Source of the DNA: DASXAQ01 sp036406615
Lineage (GTDB): Bacteria > Actinomycetota > UBA4738
Assembly (NCBI GenBank): GCA_036406615.1
Contig: DASXAQ010000001.1
Coordinates: 27,245 to 91,244 of the forward strand
Length of the DNA: 64,000 nucleotides
Direction: 5' to 3'
Position 1 is the stretch's first letter. Each line of letters opens with the position of its first letter. The translations under genes were made by a program, and so were the position numbers. Positions 32,959-41,917 of the stretch are shown here, piece by piece. The notes beneath the pieces were generated by a model. It was not told the DNA's origin, made no database searches, and saw only the letters and a list, made by a program, of their open reading frames with translations.

Positions 32959-34803
32959 TCAACCGTCCGCCAGCGCCTCGCGGACCACATCGGCGATCCT
33001 GGCCGCGGAGATGCCCGCCCAGTCGCGCAGCTGCTCGGGCGCGCCGCTGAACGGCATCTCGGTGACGCCGAGCTTCACGATCCGCCCGCGAAGCTCACCG
33101 CCGCGGGCCACACCCTCCAGGACCGCGTCGCCAAGCCCGCCCTCGATCCAGTGATCCTCGACCGTGACGATCAGGCCCGTGTCGGCGAGCGCCGCGCGAA
33201 GTGTTTCGCCGTCGACCGGCTTGATCGAGTAGGCGTCGATCACGCGCACGTCGATCCCGTCGGCCGCAAGCGCGTCGGCAGCCTTCAGCGCCTCGAACAC
33301 CGTCACGCCGGCGGCGACGACGGCGGCGCGGTCGCCGTCTCCACTCGAGCGCAGGACCTTCGATCCCCCGACGGGAAACGTGTCGCTGGACTCGTAGAGC
33401 CTCGGCGTCTTCTCGCGGGTGGTTCGCATGTACGAGATCCCGGGCAGCTGCGACATCGTGGCCGTCAGCTTCGCCGTCGCGTTGCCGTCGGCCGGGTAGA
33501 GCACGGTCGATCCGTGCACGGCACGCATCATGGCGAAGTCCTCCAGCGCCATCTGCGACGGCCCGTCCTCGCCGATGGAGACGCCCGCGTGGGAGCCGCA
33601 CAGGCGAAGGTTCGCGCGGCTGATCGCCGCCATCCGCACGAAGTCGAAGGCGCGCGTCAGGAACGCGCCGAACGTGGCCGCGAACGCCGTCTTCCCGAGC
33701 GCCTGCAGCCCCACGGCGGCGCCCGTCATGCACTGCTCCGCGATGTAGATCTCGAAGAACCGTTCGGGCGCGGCTTTCTGGAAGTCCTCGGTGTGCGTGG
33801 AGTTCGCGACCTCGCCGTCGAGCACCACGATGTCATCGCGCACCGCGAGCGCGGCGAGCGTCTCGCCGAAGGCCTTACGGGTCGCCTGCGCCTCGTCGTA
33901 GGAGGGCAGCGCCACGCCAACGCCGGCCGTCGAGCGCGGGGGCATGGCGACCGCTTCGGGCTTGGGCGGAGTGATCGTCAGGTGCCGCTCGCCCCCGAGC
34001 TCCGCGATCGCGCGTTCGGCCTCCTCCGGTGACAGCGCCTTGCCGTGCCACCCCTCTTGGTTCGCCAGGAACGACACTCCGTGGCCCTTCTCGGTCTTCG
34101 CCACGATCAGCGTGGGGCCGGCGCCGTCCTCCGCCTGCCGGTAGGCCGCGTCGATCGCCGCGACGTCGTGGCCGTCGACCTGGATGGCCCGCCAGCCGAA
34201 CGCCTCGGCGCGCGCGGCGTACACGTCGCCCTGCCACTGGAGCATCGTCGGGCCGCGCTGGCCCAGCCGGTTCATGTCGAGGATCCCGACCAGGTTGCGG
34301 CAGCCGTGGAACGACGCGTTCTCCATGGCCTCCCAGACCGACCCCTCGGCGACCTCGGAGTCCCCCATCAGGACCCACACCCGCCCGGGCAGATCGTCGA
34401 GCCGCATCGACAGGGACATGCCCAGGCCGATCGGCAGGCCCTGGCCCAGCGACCCGGTCGCCACGTCCACCCACGGCATGTCCGGGCGCGGCACGGGGTG
34501 GCCCTCGATGGGGCTCCCGAATGTGCGGAACGACAGCAGCTGCTCGTCGGAGATCGCGCCGAGCGCGCGCAGCACGGAGAAGAACAGCGGCGACGCGTGG
34601 CCCTTCGACAACACGAACCGGTCGTTGGCGGCGTTCTTCGGATCGTCGACGTCGTAGCGGAGGTGGTCGGCGAACAGCACCGCGGCCAGGTGCGCGGCCG
34701 ACATCGACGACGTCGGATGGCCCGATCCCGCGGCGGTCGAGGCGCGGATGCCGTCCACGCACAGCTGCGCCGCCAGCTCGTTCCACTCGCGCGTCCTGTC
34801 CAT
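32959..34803 (-). CDS. transketolase
   Basis: This 614-residue single-chain transketolase of the pentose-phosphate pathway transfers two-carbon ketol units using thiamine diphosphate. The N-terminal domain has SGHPTSSMSAAH and the ThDP/Mg segment LMGDSEVAEGSVWEA (about 140). The pyrimidine domain contains FIAEQ-like YIAEQCMTGAAVGL and SHAGVSIGEDGPSQM. It is shorter than E. coli TktA (about 660) but has all three domains. ATG 34803 has GGGAGG 6 bases upstream. It lies 98 bases downstream of the decarboxylase gene on the same strand; a glucose-6-phosphate dehydrogenase gene is 6 kb away. Confidence 0.9.
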   Translation of the reverse strand: MDRTREWNELAAQLCVDGIRASTAAGSGHPTSSMSAAHLAAVLFADHLRYDVDDPKNAANDRFVLSKGHASPLFFSVLRALGAISDEQLLSFRTFGSPIEGHPVPRPDMPWVDVATGSLGQGLPIGLGMSLSMRLDDLPGRVWVLMGDSEVAEGSVWEAMENASFHGCRNLVGILDMNRLGQRGPTMLQWQGDVYAARAEAFGWRAIQVDGHDVAAIDAAYRQAEDGAGPTLIVAKTEKGHGVSFLANQEGWHGKALSPEEAERAIAELGGERHLTITPPKPEAVAMPPRSTAGVGVALPSYDEAQATRKAFGETLAALAVRDDIVVLDGEVANSTHTEDFQKAAPERFFEIYIAEQCMTGAAVGLQALGKTAFAATFGAFLTRAFDFVRMAAISRANLRLCGSHAGVSIGEDGPSQMALEDFAMMRAVHGSTVLYPADGNATAKLTATMSQLPGISYMRTTREKTPRLYESSDTFPVGGSKVLRSSGDGDRAAVVAAGVTVFEALKAADALAADGIDVRVIDAYSIKPVDGETLRAALADTGLIVTVEDHWIEGGLGDAVLEGVARGGELRGRIVKLGVTEMPFSGAPEQLRDWAGISAARIADVVREALADG

Positions 34804-34901
34804 GCTCCGCCTCCCGGCCTTCGATCGGTGGTTGGTGTGCCCGTCAGTCCACCTTACCCGCGGCCGACGGCAGGATACCGGGCGGCCGACCTCCGCCCCG
34901 G

Positions 34902-36344
34902 TCAGGCGCCGGCGACCGACCCTGCGACGTCCGCGATGAGCGACCACGCGCGCTCGACGTGGCGGCGCTCCGTGAGCGTGTTGCCGATCGACATGCGGAT
35001 CGCCGTGCGCCCTTCGACCTTCGTGTGCGTCACGTAGATGCCGCCGTCATCGTTGAGGCGGGCCAGCAGCGCTTCCGTGGCCTCGTCCCCTGCCTGGAGC
35101 CGGAAGCAGACGAGGTGCAGCGACGGCGGCGTGGCCACCTCGAACCGCGGGTCCTCGCGCACCCACGCGTCGAACGCCTGGACCAGCTCGACGTGGCGGC
35201 GGATGTGGTGGCGCAGTCCCTCGACGCCGTAGTGGCGGATCACGAACCACAGCTTGAGCGCGCGGAACCGCCTCCCGAGCGGCACGTGCCAGTCCCGGTA
35301 GTCGATCACCGCGCCGGACTCGCTCGCCGCGTTGCGCAGGTACTCGGGCAGGATGCTGAGGGCCGCGAGCAGCGCGCCGCGGTCGGCGACGAAGAACGCG
35401 TCGCAGTCGAAGTTCGTGAACATCCACTTGTGGGGGTTGAACAGATAGCTGTCCGCGCCCTCGACGCCGCGGTTGATCCATCGGAACTCCGGGCAGACCG
35501 CGGCCGTGCCGGCCATGGCGGCGTCCACGTGCAGCCACACGCCGTGGCGCCGGCACACGTCGGCGATCTCGGGGATCGGGTCGATGGCGCCGGTCGACGT
35601 CGTCCCGATCGTGGCGACGACGGCCGCCGGCACCGCCCCCGCGGACCGGTCCGCGGCGATCGTTCGATCCAGCTCGTCCGGCAGCATGCGCAGCTCCGCG
35701 TCCACGGGAACGTGTCGCAGGTTGTCCGAACCGATGCCCGCGATCCGAACGCCCTTCTCGACGGAGCTGTGCGCCTGCGTGGACGCGTAGACGGTCACGC
35801 GGTCGCGGACCCCGGCGACGTTGGACGCGCCGCCGGTCGCGCGCTCCCTCGCGGCCAGCAGCGCGCAGAGCGTTCCGCTGGAGGCGCTGTCCTGGATCAC
35901 CCCGCCGCCCGCGCCGGTGGACCGGAAGCGATCGGGCAGGTCGAGCAGCTCGACCAGCCAGTCCATCACGAGCGTCTCGAGCTCGGTGCAGGCCGGGCTG
36001 GTCGCCCACAGCATGCCCTGCACGCCGAGGCCGGCGGCCAGCAGCTCGCCGAGGACGGACGGCCCCGAGCTGTTCGCCGGGAAGTACGCGAAGAACGACG
36101 GCGACTGCCAGTGCGTGATGCCGGGCAGGATGATCGACTCGACGTCCTTCAACATGGCGTCGAAGGACTCGCCGGTTTCCGGCGGCGACGTGGGCAGCGC
36201 CGCCCGGACCTCGCCCGGGCGGGCGCGGGACAGCACGGGGAACTCCTCGACGCGCTCCAGGTAGTCCGCGATCCAGTCGATCACGGCGCGGCCGTGCTCG
36301 CGGAACTCGTCCGGGGTCATGTGGTAGCTGTCGCGATCGGGCAC
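34902..36344 (-). CDS. aromatic-L-amino-acid decarboxylase family (PLP, group II)
   Basis: This 480-residue PLP enzyme is of the aromatic amino-acid (tryptophan/tyrosine/DOPA) decarboxylase group. The PLP lysine is in FNPHKWM (about 304), preceded by LHVDAAMAG, where His and Asp hold the cofactor. The N-terminal helix FREHGRAVIDWIADYL and HWQSPSFFAYFPAN are characteristic, and CTELETLVMDWL follows. It would make an amine such as tryptamine or tyramine. GTG 36344 has GGAGG just upstream; an ATG eleven codons on is possible. No amine transporter or pathway gene is adjacent. Confidence 0.9.
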   Translation of the reverse strand: MPDRDSYHMTPDEFREHGRAVIDWIADYLERVEEFPVLSRARPGEVRAALPTSPPETGESFDAMLKDVESIILPGITHWQSPSFFAYFPANSSGPSVLGELLAAGLGVQGMLWATSPACTELETLVMDWLVELLDLPDRFRSTGAGGGVIQDSASSGTLCALLAARERATGGASNVAGVRDRVTVYASTQAHSSVEKGVRIAGIGSDNLRHVPVDAELRMLPDELDRTIAADRSAGAVPAAVVATIGTTSTGAIDPIPEIADVCRRHGVWLHVDAAMAGTAAVCPEFRWINRGVEGADSYLFNPHKWMFTNFDCDAFFVADRGALLAALSILPEYLRNAASESGAVIDYRDWHVPLGRRFRALKLWFVIRHYGVEGLRHHIRRHVELVQAFDAWVREDPRFEVATPPSLHLVCFRLQAGDEATEALLARLNDDGGIYVTHTKVEGRTAIRMSIGNTLTERRHVERAWSLIADVAGSVAGA

Positions 36345-36375
36345 GGTGCCTCCGCCGAAGCCGAACGCGGGTAGC

Positions 36376-37152
36376 CTACCCCGCGCCCCCCGCCGGCGGG
36401 CCGGCCGTCGGCTCAACCGGGGTCGCGGCCTCGGCCGCTCCCGCCTCCCGCAACGTCAGCCGCCCCTCCTGGATCCACGCGGTGCGTGGGGCGCGTCGCG
36501 CGATCCCGCTGTCGTGGGTGACGATCACCAGCGTCTGGCCGCGTTCGGACCACAGCCGCTCGAGCAGACCGATGATGTCGTCGCGCGTCGACTCGTCGAG
36601 GTTGCCGGTCGGCTCGTCGGCCAGGATGACGCGCGGCGCGCCGACCAGCGCCCTGGCGATCGCCACCCGCTGCTGCTCGCCCCCGGACAGCTCCGAGGGC
36701 ACGTGGCCCGCGCGGTCCGCCAGGCCCACGTCGGCGAGGGCGTCGGCGGCCCGGCGTTCGCGTTGCGCTCCGTGGACTCCCAGCGGCACGAGCGCGGTCT
36801 CGACGTTCTCCCGCGCCGACAGGGTCGGGATCAGGTTGAACCCCTGGAAGACGAAGCCGAAGCTGCGCGCACGCACGTCGGTCAGCCGGGCCTCGCGCAT
36901 GCTGCCGATGTCCTGTCCCTCGAACGTCACCGTGCCCGACGTCGGGCGGTCCAGTCCTCCGAGCAGTTGCAGCAGGGTCGTCTTCCCCTGTCCGGTGGGC
37001 CCCTGGATCGTCAGGAACTCCCCGCCGCGGATCGTCAGGTCGACGTCGGTCAGGGCCAGAATGGCGGCGTCGCCACGACGGTACGTGCGTCCCACCTTGT
37101 CCAGCCGGTACAGGACGTCCGGGGACTCCGCCACACCCGCAACCCCGTTCAT
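36376..37152 (-). CDS. MacB/LolD-type ABC transporter ATP-binding protein
   Basis: This 258-residue ATPase of the MacB/LolD/FtsE group has Walker A GPTGQGKTT (Gln replaces the usual Ser in GPSGSGK), FVFQGFNLIPTLSARENV typical of the family, the signature LSGGEQQRVAIARAL and Walker B VILADEPTGNLD. It powers the FtsX-like permease encoded just upstream. Its ATG overlaps the permease stop (ATGA). Such pairs act as mechanotransmission exporters or in lipoprotein or antibiotic handling; the cargo here is unknown. Confidence 0.93.
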   Translation of the reverse strand: MNGVAGVAESPDVLYRLDKVGRTYRRGDAAILALTDVDLTIRGGEFLTIQGPTGQGKTTLLQLLGGLDRPTSGTVTFEGQDIGSMREARLTDVRARSFGFVFQGFNLIPTLSARENVETALVPLGVHGAQRERRAADALADVGLADRAGHVPSELSGGEQQRVAIARALVGAPRVILADEPTGNLDESTRDDIIGLLERLWSERGQTLVIVTHDSGIARRAPRTAWIQEGRLTLREAGAAEAATPVEPTAGPPAGGAG

Positions 37153-38585
37153 TCCACCCTCCGAAGGGCGTCGGCGGGGCGCAGCCGCGCTGCCCGCCAG
37201 CCGCCGAGCGCACCGGCGATCAGGCCGCCGGCCAGCGCCAGCGCGATCGCGGCCAGGAGCAGGCGGGCATCGACGGAGGCTGAGAACGGAATCGTCACCG
37301 AGGGCCCCGTGCCGCCGAAGGCCCGGGCGAGGAGCCCTCCGCCGCCGCCACCACCGCCGGCCGGGCGGCCGAACGCACCGAGCGACGCCTGCAGGCTGGG
37401 GAACAGCCTCGATACGAGCAGCGCGCCGGCCAGGCCCAGCAGGATGCCGGCGATCCCACCGGCGATCCCGAGCACGGCCGACTCGCCGACGACCTGGCCG
37501 ACCACGCGGCGTCCGCGCCAGCCGAGCGCCTTCAGCGTTCCGAACTCCCGCGTGCGGCGCCCGACCGCCGAGATCGTCAGCAGGCTCGCGACCGCGAAGG
37601 CCACGACGAGCGCGACGATCGACAGCCATCGTCCGAGGCTGCCCGCCAGGCTCGACGCGCTCGCGAGCGACCCGGTGACCTGAGACGCCAGATCCTGGGC
37701 GGTCGTGACGGTGTCCTTCGGGAGCACGCGCTGGATCTCGGATTGGACCGAGCCGATGTTCGACGCGCTGTCGGCCGTGACCGAGATCCGGTTCACCATG
37801 CCCGGCGTGTCCACGAGCGCCTGGGCCGCCGCGAGCGGGACGTAGACGTCCGAGCCTGTCCCGCCGGCGGGCGCGCTCGCGAGCCCGATGACGGTGAACG
37901 TCGTTCCGCCGATGGTGAGCTTCGATCCGACCGCCAGCTTGTGCTGCTTCGCGTAGCTCTGGTCCACGACCGCGACGTGCGCGTTCGATTCCGATGCCGA
38001 GAAGAAGCGGCCGCCGGTGACCTGCGCGGCCGTGACCGGCCCCACCGAGGACTGCGCCGTGTCCACGCCGGTGATCGAGTACGCGCTCACGCGCACGGGC
38101 GGCACCGAGGGCCGGGCCGTGGGGAAGCTGCCCGATCCGCCCTGCCCGAAGCCGCCGCCCGATCCCTGACCGAACCGGATGAACTTGCCCTGCAGATGGA
38201 GCGACGTGAGCGAGAGGCTGCCCGCCGCCGCCGAGACGTGCGGCAGGGAGCGCACGGTCGACACGCTGCTCGCCGATACCGTGCCGAGTCCCGGGCTCGC
38301 CAGGATCCGGTCCCGGGAGAACGACTGTCCCTGGCGGCTCTGGCTTCCGGGGTTCAGGCCGAAGCGGGCGGGACCGCCGGAGCCGAACGTCGCCGCCTTC
38401 GTCACCGTGACGTCGGTGCCGACCCCGTACAGGGACTGCAGCGCGGTTCCCTGCGCGGCGCGCACGCCGGAGGCCATCGCGGAGATCGTCACCACGAGCC
38501 CGATGCCCACCGCCAGTCCCAGCGCGACGACGATGGCCTGACGACGGCGGCGCCGGAGTTCGCGCGCGGCATACGTGAAGAACAC
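37149..38585 (-). CDS. MacB-like (FtsX-domain) ABC transporter permease
   Basis: This 478-residue permease has an N-terminal transmembrane segment (about 13-36), a large extracytoplasmic MacB-PCD-like domain (about 40-310) and three C-terminal transmembrane segments with TREFGTLKALGWRGRRVVGQV, the FtsX signature. The extracytoplasmic part has several Gly-rich loops (GSGGGFGQGGSG), and a GGGGGGGG stretch lies in the last periplasmic loop. GTG 38585 has AGGAGGG upstream. It forms an operon with the ATPase gene, which overlaps it by 4 bases. Confidence 0.9.
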   Translation of the reverse strand: MFFTYAARELRRRRRQAIVVALGLAVGIGLVVTISAMASGVRAAQGTALQSLYGVGTDVTVTKAATFGSGGPARFGLNPGSQSRQGQSFSRDRILASPGLGTVSASSVSTVRSLPHVSAAAGSLSLTSLHLQGKFIRFGQGSGGGFGQGGSGSFPTARPSVPPVRVSAYSITGVDTAQSSVGPVTAAQVTGGRFFSASESNAHVAVVDQSYAKQHKLAVGSKLTIGGTTFTVIGLASAPAGGTGSDVYVPLAAAQALVDTPGMVNRISVTADSASNIGSVQSEIQRVLPKDTVTTAQDLASQVTGSLASASSLAGSLGRWLSIVALVVAFAVASLLTISAVGRRTREFGTLKALGWRGRRVVGQVVGESAVLGIAGGIAGILLGLAGALLVSRLFPSLQASLGAFGRPAGGGGGGGGLLARAFGGTGPSVTIPFSASVDARLLLAAIALALAGGLIAGALGGWRAARLRPADALRRVE

Positions 38586-38750
38586 GGCGTCCCTCCTGGC
38601 CGCAGCGCGATCGTCCGCGACCGACCGGGATGAAACGCCCGAATCCTGAACATCGCCTGAGGGACACTTCGGGCTCGCTGATGAATTCGGCCGCGTTCAT
38701 CCCGGAACGGCGACCGGAGCGAGCCCTGCGATTCGGGTAGGGTCGCGCGC

Positions 38751-39791
38751 ATGGGCGTCCGCATCGGGATCGGCCTGTTCACGGGCCAGGTGCCCCCCGG
38801 CTCGGGCCGCACGTTCACGCAGGAGTACCGCGAGGTGCTCGACCTGGTGCGCCTGGCCGAGACCCTTGGGTTCGATTCGGCCTGGGTGAGCGAGCATCAC
38901 GGCTCCGGCGACGGCTACCTGCCCTCGCTGTTGCCGATGCTGGCCGCGTTCGCCGCGACCACCGACCGCATCCAGTTGGGAACCGGAATCCTGCTGACGC
39001 CGCTGCACGATCCGTTGCGACTGGCCGAGGACGCGGCCGTCGTGGACCTCCTGTCGGGTGGCCGCCTGGTCCTGGGCCTGGGCCTGGCGTGGCGCGAAGA
39101 GGAGTTCCGGATGTTCGCCGTGCCGATGTCGCAGCGCGCCGCGCGGACCGCAGAGACCGTCGAGATCCTGCGCCGCGCCTGGACGGGACAGCGGTTCGAC
39201 CATCGCGGCGAGGCGTTCTCGCTGGATCGCGTGCAGGTGACGCCCGCGCCCGAGCGCGACGGCGGCATCCCGATCTGGCTCGGCGGCATGGCGCCGGCGG
39301 CGATCCGCCGCGCGGGCCGGCTGGCAGACGGGTACCTGCGAACCCGCAGCGGGAACGTCGAGAAGATGCGCGACGACCTCGGGCGCTTCGAGGCGGCAGC
39401 GCGCGACGCGGGCCGCGACGGAGCATCGCTCGGGTTCGGACAGCTGCAGAACGTGTTCGTGTGGGACCGCGGCGACGCGTGGGAGCTCGGGCGCGAGCTC
39501 GTCGCCAACCAGCTCGGCATCTACGCCGGATGGGACCAGGGCGGGGACACACCGGATCGCGGGTTCGTCCTGTCGCCGCCCGAGGACGCCGCGATGCGAG
39601 CGCTCACCCCCTCCGGCGGCCCGGACGAGGTGCTGCGGGCGCTGCGGCCCCTGGTCGAAGCGTTCGCTGCGCGGCCGGGCGGCTTTCACCTGGTCGTGCG
39701 GCTGCACTACCCGGGCATGGACTTCGACATGGCGTCGCACGCGCTGGAGCTGTTCGGCGAACGCGTCCTTCCGGCGCTGCGCGGCGACTGA
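38751..39791 (+). CDS. LLM-class (luciferase-like) flavin-dependent oxidoreductase
   Basis: This 346-residue TIM-barrel protein of the bacterial luciferase-like family uses FMN or F420. Typical blocks are LAETLGFDSAWVSEHHGSG, RIQLGTGILLTPLHDPLRLAEDAA and GRLVLGLGLAWREEEFRMF, then IPIWLGGMAPAAIRRAG. In actinobacteria many relatives use F420, but no cofactor-specific residue can be read here. ATG 38751 is 7 bases after TAGGGT (38738-38743) without a Shine-Dalgarno, another leaderless start. It is divergent from the ABC permease gene across 165 bases. Confidence 0.88.
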   Translation: MGVRIGIGLFTGQVPPGSGRTFTQEYREVLDLVRLAETLGFDSAWVSEHHGSGDGYLPSLLPMLAAFAATTDRIQLGTGILLTPLHDPLRLAEDAAVVDLLSGGRLVLGLGLAWREEEFRMFAVPMSQRAARTAETVEILRRAWTGQRFDHRGEAFSLDRVQVTPAPERDGGIPIWLGGMAPAAIRRAGRLADGYLRTRSGNVEKMRDDLGRFEAAARDAGRDGASLGFGQLQNVFVWDRGDAWELGRELVANQLGIYAGWDQGGDTPDRGFVLSPPEDAAMRALTPSGGPDEVLRALRPLVEAFAARPGGFHLVVRLHYPGMDFDMASHALELFGERVLPALRGD

Positions 39792-39864
39792 CGAGCGCGA
39801 CGGTCCGGGCCCGATCCTCGGCGCGACGCCGGATCACGGCCCAGCGGTCGGCGCCGCGCCTTTC

Positions 39865-40053
39865 TCAGAAGCCGGCCTTCGTCCGCTCGGGCAGTTCGGC
39901 GGCCGCCTCCTTCAGCGCGCCCCACACCTCGCGGAACAGGTCCCCCGCGTACGACGGCGGCTGGCTCCCCTGGCCGCCCATCGCGCCCCGCAGGGCGGTG
40001 GCCGTGACCTCGATGGCCTTCTCGAACAACGCGCGGTCGATCTCCGCGGCCAT
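39865..40053 (-). CDS. 62-residue hypothetical protein
   Basis: This small soluble protein is mostly helical: DRALFEKAIEVTATALRGAM, a Gly/Gln/Ser/Pro turn, then DLFREVWGALKEAAAELPE. There are no cysteines and no membrane segment. A strong ribosome site (AAGGAGG) lies 6-7 bases before ATG 40053, which makes it a convincing gene despite its size. The function is not recognised. It lies between the convergent luciferase-like gene and the divergent CDGSH gene. Confidence 0.65.
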   Translation of the reverse strand: MAAEIDRALFEKAIEVTATALRGAMGGQGSQPPSYAGDLFREVWGALKEAAAELPERTKAGF

Positions 40054-40202
40054 GCCGGTGCCTCCTTCGTGACTCGCTCGCTCGTCCGGTCGACGCGCCG
40101 GCGACTGAAGCCGGCCCGTGCGGCGCACAGGCTACCCGATCGCCGCCGGGCCGCGGTGCGACGGCGGGTATGCTTCCCGCTCCGATCGCCGGGAGGCCGA
40201 GC

Positions 40203-40451
40203 ATGAGCGACGTCGAGATCCACGTCCGTCCGGACGGCTCGTTGAAGGTGTACGGCAAGGTCCGGCTGCTCGACGTCGACGGCGCCGAGTACCCGATCGA
40301 CGTCGAGTCCCTTCGAACCGACACTCGCGGGCACCGGCTCAAGCTGTGCCGCTGCGGCGCCTCGAAACAGCAGCCGTTCTGCGACGAATCGCACCGAACG
40401 ATCGGATTCGCGTCGACGCCGCGCGTCGGCGACGGCTTCGAACCGACCTAG
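40203..40451 (+). CDS. CDGSH iron-sulfur domain protein
   Basis: This 82-residue protein has a C-terminal CDGSH 2Fe-2S motif, CRCGASKQQPFCDESH (about 55-70), with three Cys and one His ligand in the order C-x-C-x2-S-x3-P-x-C-D-x2-H. The N-terminal half is an extended beta region. It is a small redox or cluster-transfer protein. ATG 40203 has GGGAGG upstream and TATGCT about 26 bases before the start as a possible -10. Its TAG stop shares two bases with the TAG of the convergent zwf gene. Confidence 0.88.
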   Translation: MSDVEIHVRPDGSLKVYGKVRLLDVDGAEYPIDVESLRTDTRGHRLKLCRCGASKQQPFCDESHRTIGFASTPRVGDGFEPT

Positions 40452-41917
40452 CCGGCGTCGCCCGAGTCGTCGTCGCCGTCGTCGCGGTCGCGCCGTTCGT
40501 GGGACACGTGCCAGCGGTGCGGGGCGATGAGCGCGTCCGCCTCCTGGGGTCCCCATGAGCCCTTCTCGTAGAAGACCACGGACGGCGGACGCTCGAGGAC
40601 CGGCATCAGGACCTCCCACGCCCGCTCGACCTCGTCCTCGCGCGTGAACAGCGTGTGGTCTCCGTTCATCGCCTCCAGCAGCAGCGTCTCGTACGCCTCG
40701 ATGAGCTCGGCATGGAACGTCTGCTGGTAGCTGAAGTTCATCGTCGCCCGGTGCAGGCGCAGCCCGGGCCCCGGCGTCTTGACGTTGAACGCGACCGTGA
40801 TGCCCTCGTCCGGCTGAACGCGAAACGTCAGGTGGTCGCGCTTCGGGCGCCCGGCCTCGGTGTCCTTGAAGGCGTTGTAGGGGACGTCACGGAACACCAT
40901 GGTCAGCTCGCTGTCCTTGCGTTTCAAGTGTTTTCCGGTCCGGAGGTAGAAGGGGACGCCCGCCCAGCGCCAGTTGTCCACACGCACCTCGAGCGCCGCG
41001 TACGTCTCCCCCTGCGAGTCCGCGGCCACGTCGGGCTCGTCTCGGTACCCCACATACTGGGCCCGCACGACGCGATCGGGACCCACCGGCTCCATCGCGA
41101 GCAGGACCTTCGCCTTCTCGTCGCGCAGCCGCTCGGGGTCGAACGACACGGGCGGCTCCATGGCGATGAAGGTCAACACCTGCAGCAGGTGCGTCTGCAC
41201 CATGTCGCGCAGCGTCCCGGTCTGCTCGTAGAAGGCCCCACGGCCCTCGATGCCGATCTCCTCGGCGACCGTGATCTGGATGTTGTCGACGTATCGGCGG
41301 TTCCATATGGGCTCGAACATCCCGTTGGCGAACCGGAACGCCAGCACGTTCTGGATGGTCTCCTTCCCAAGGTAGTGATCGATGCGGAAGATCTGACGCT
41401 CTTCGAAGGTTTGGTGCAGCTCGCGGTTCAAACGGCGCGCGGTGTCCAGATCGCGGCCGAACGGCTTCTCGATCACGATCTTGGCGCCGGCGTGCATATA
41501 GCTCTCCGACAGCCGGCGGACCACCTGCGGGTAGGCGACCGGCGGCGTCGCGCAGTAGTAGAAGCGGCCGCCGGCGGTCCCGTGGGCCCGGTCCATGTCC
41601 TCCAGGTGCTCCCGGAGCTCCTCCATGGCCAGCTCGCTGTTGAACTCGCCGGCGATGTAGGACAGGTGCTTCGCGAAATCCGTCCACACCTCGCCGCTGG
41701 GCTCTGCGCGGCCGAAGTTCTTGATGGCGTCGCGCGTGTACTCGCGGAACTCGTCGTCGCTCATCTTCGTCCGCGCGTAGCCGACGACGGCGAACCCGTG
41801 CGGCAGCAGTCCCTCGCAGTACAGGTGGAACAGCGCCGGCAGCAGCTTGCGCTTCGTGAGGTCGCCCGAGGCGCCGAAGATGACGATCGCCTGCGGGTCC
41901 GGCGGCTTGGGGTTCAT
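40448..41917 (-). CDS. zwf: glucose-6-phosphate 1-dehydrogenase
   Basis: This 489-residue enzyme of the oxidative pentose-phosphate pathway oxidises glucose-6-phosphate to 6-phosphogluconolactone with NADP. The dinucleotide-binding segment IFGASGDLTKRKL is at the N-terminus, EKPFGRDL in the middle, and the active-site RIDHYLGKE at about 176-184 with the catalytic His. The length is normal for the family. The C-terminal 20 residues are Asp/Arg-rich. ATG 41917 overlaps the stop of the FAD-reductase gene (ATGA), so the two are coupled. Confidence 0.95.
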   Translation of the reverse strand: MNPKPPDPQAIVIFGASGDLTKRKLLPALFHLYCEGLLPHGFAVVGYARTKMSDDEFREYTRDAIKNFGRAEPSGEVWTDFAKHLSYIAGEFNSELAMEELREHLEDMDRAHGTAGGRFYYCATPPVAYPQVVRRLSESYMHAGAKIVIEKPFGRDLDTARRLNRELHQTFEERQIFRIDHYLGKETIQNVLAFRFANGMFEPIWNRRYVDNIQITVAEEIGIEGRGAFYEQTGTLRDMVQTHLLQVLTFIAMEPPVSFDPERLRDEKAKVLLAMEPVGPDRVVRAQYVGYRDEPDVAADSQGETYAALEVRVDNWRWAGVPFYLRTGKHLKRKDSELTMVFRDVPYNAFKDTEAGRPKRDHLTFRVQPDEGITVAFNVKTPGPGLRLHRATMNFSYQQTFHAELIEAYETLLLEAMNGDHTLFTREDEVERAWEVLMPVLERPPSVVFYEKGSWGPQEADALIAPHRWHVSHERRDRDDGDDDSGDAG

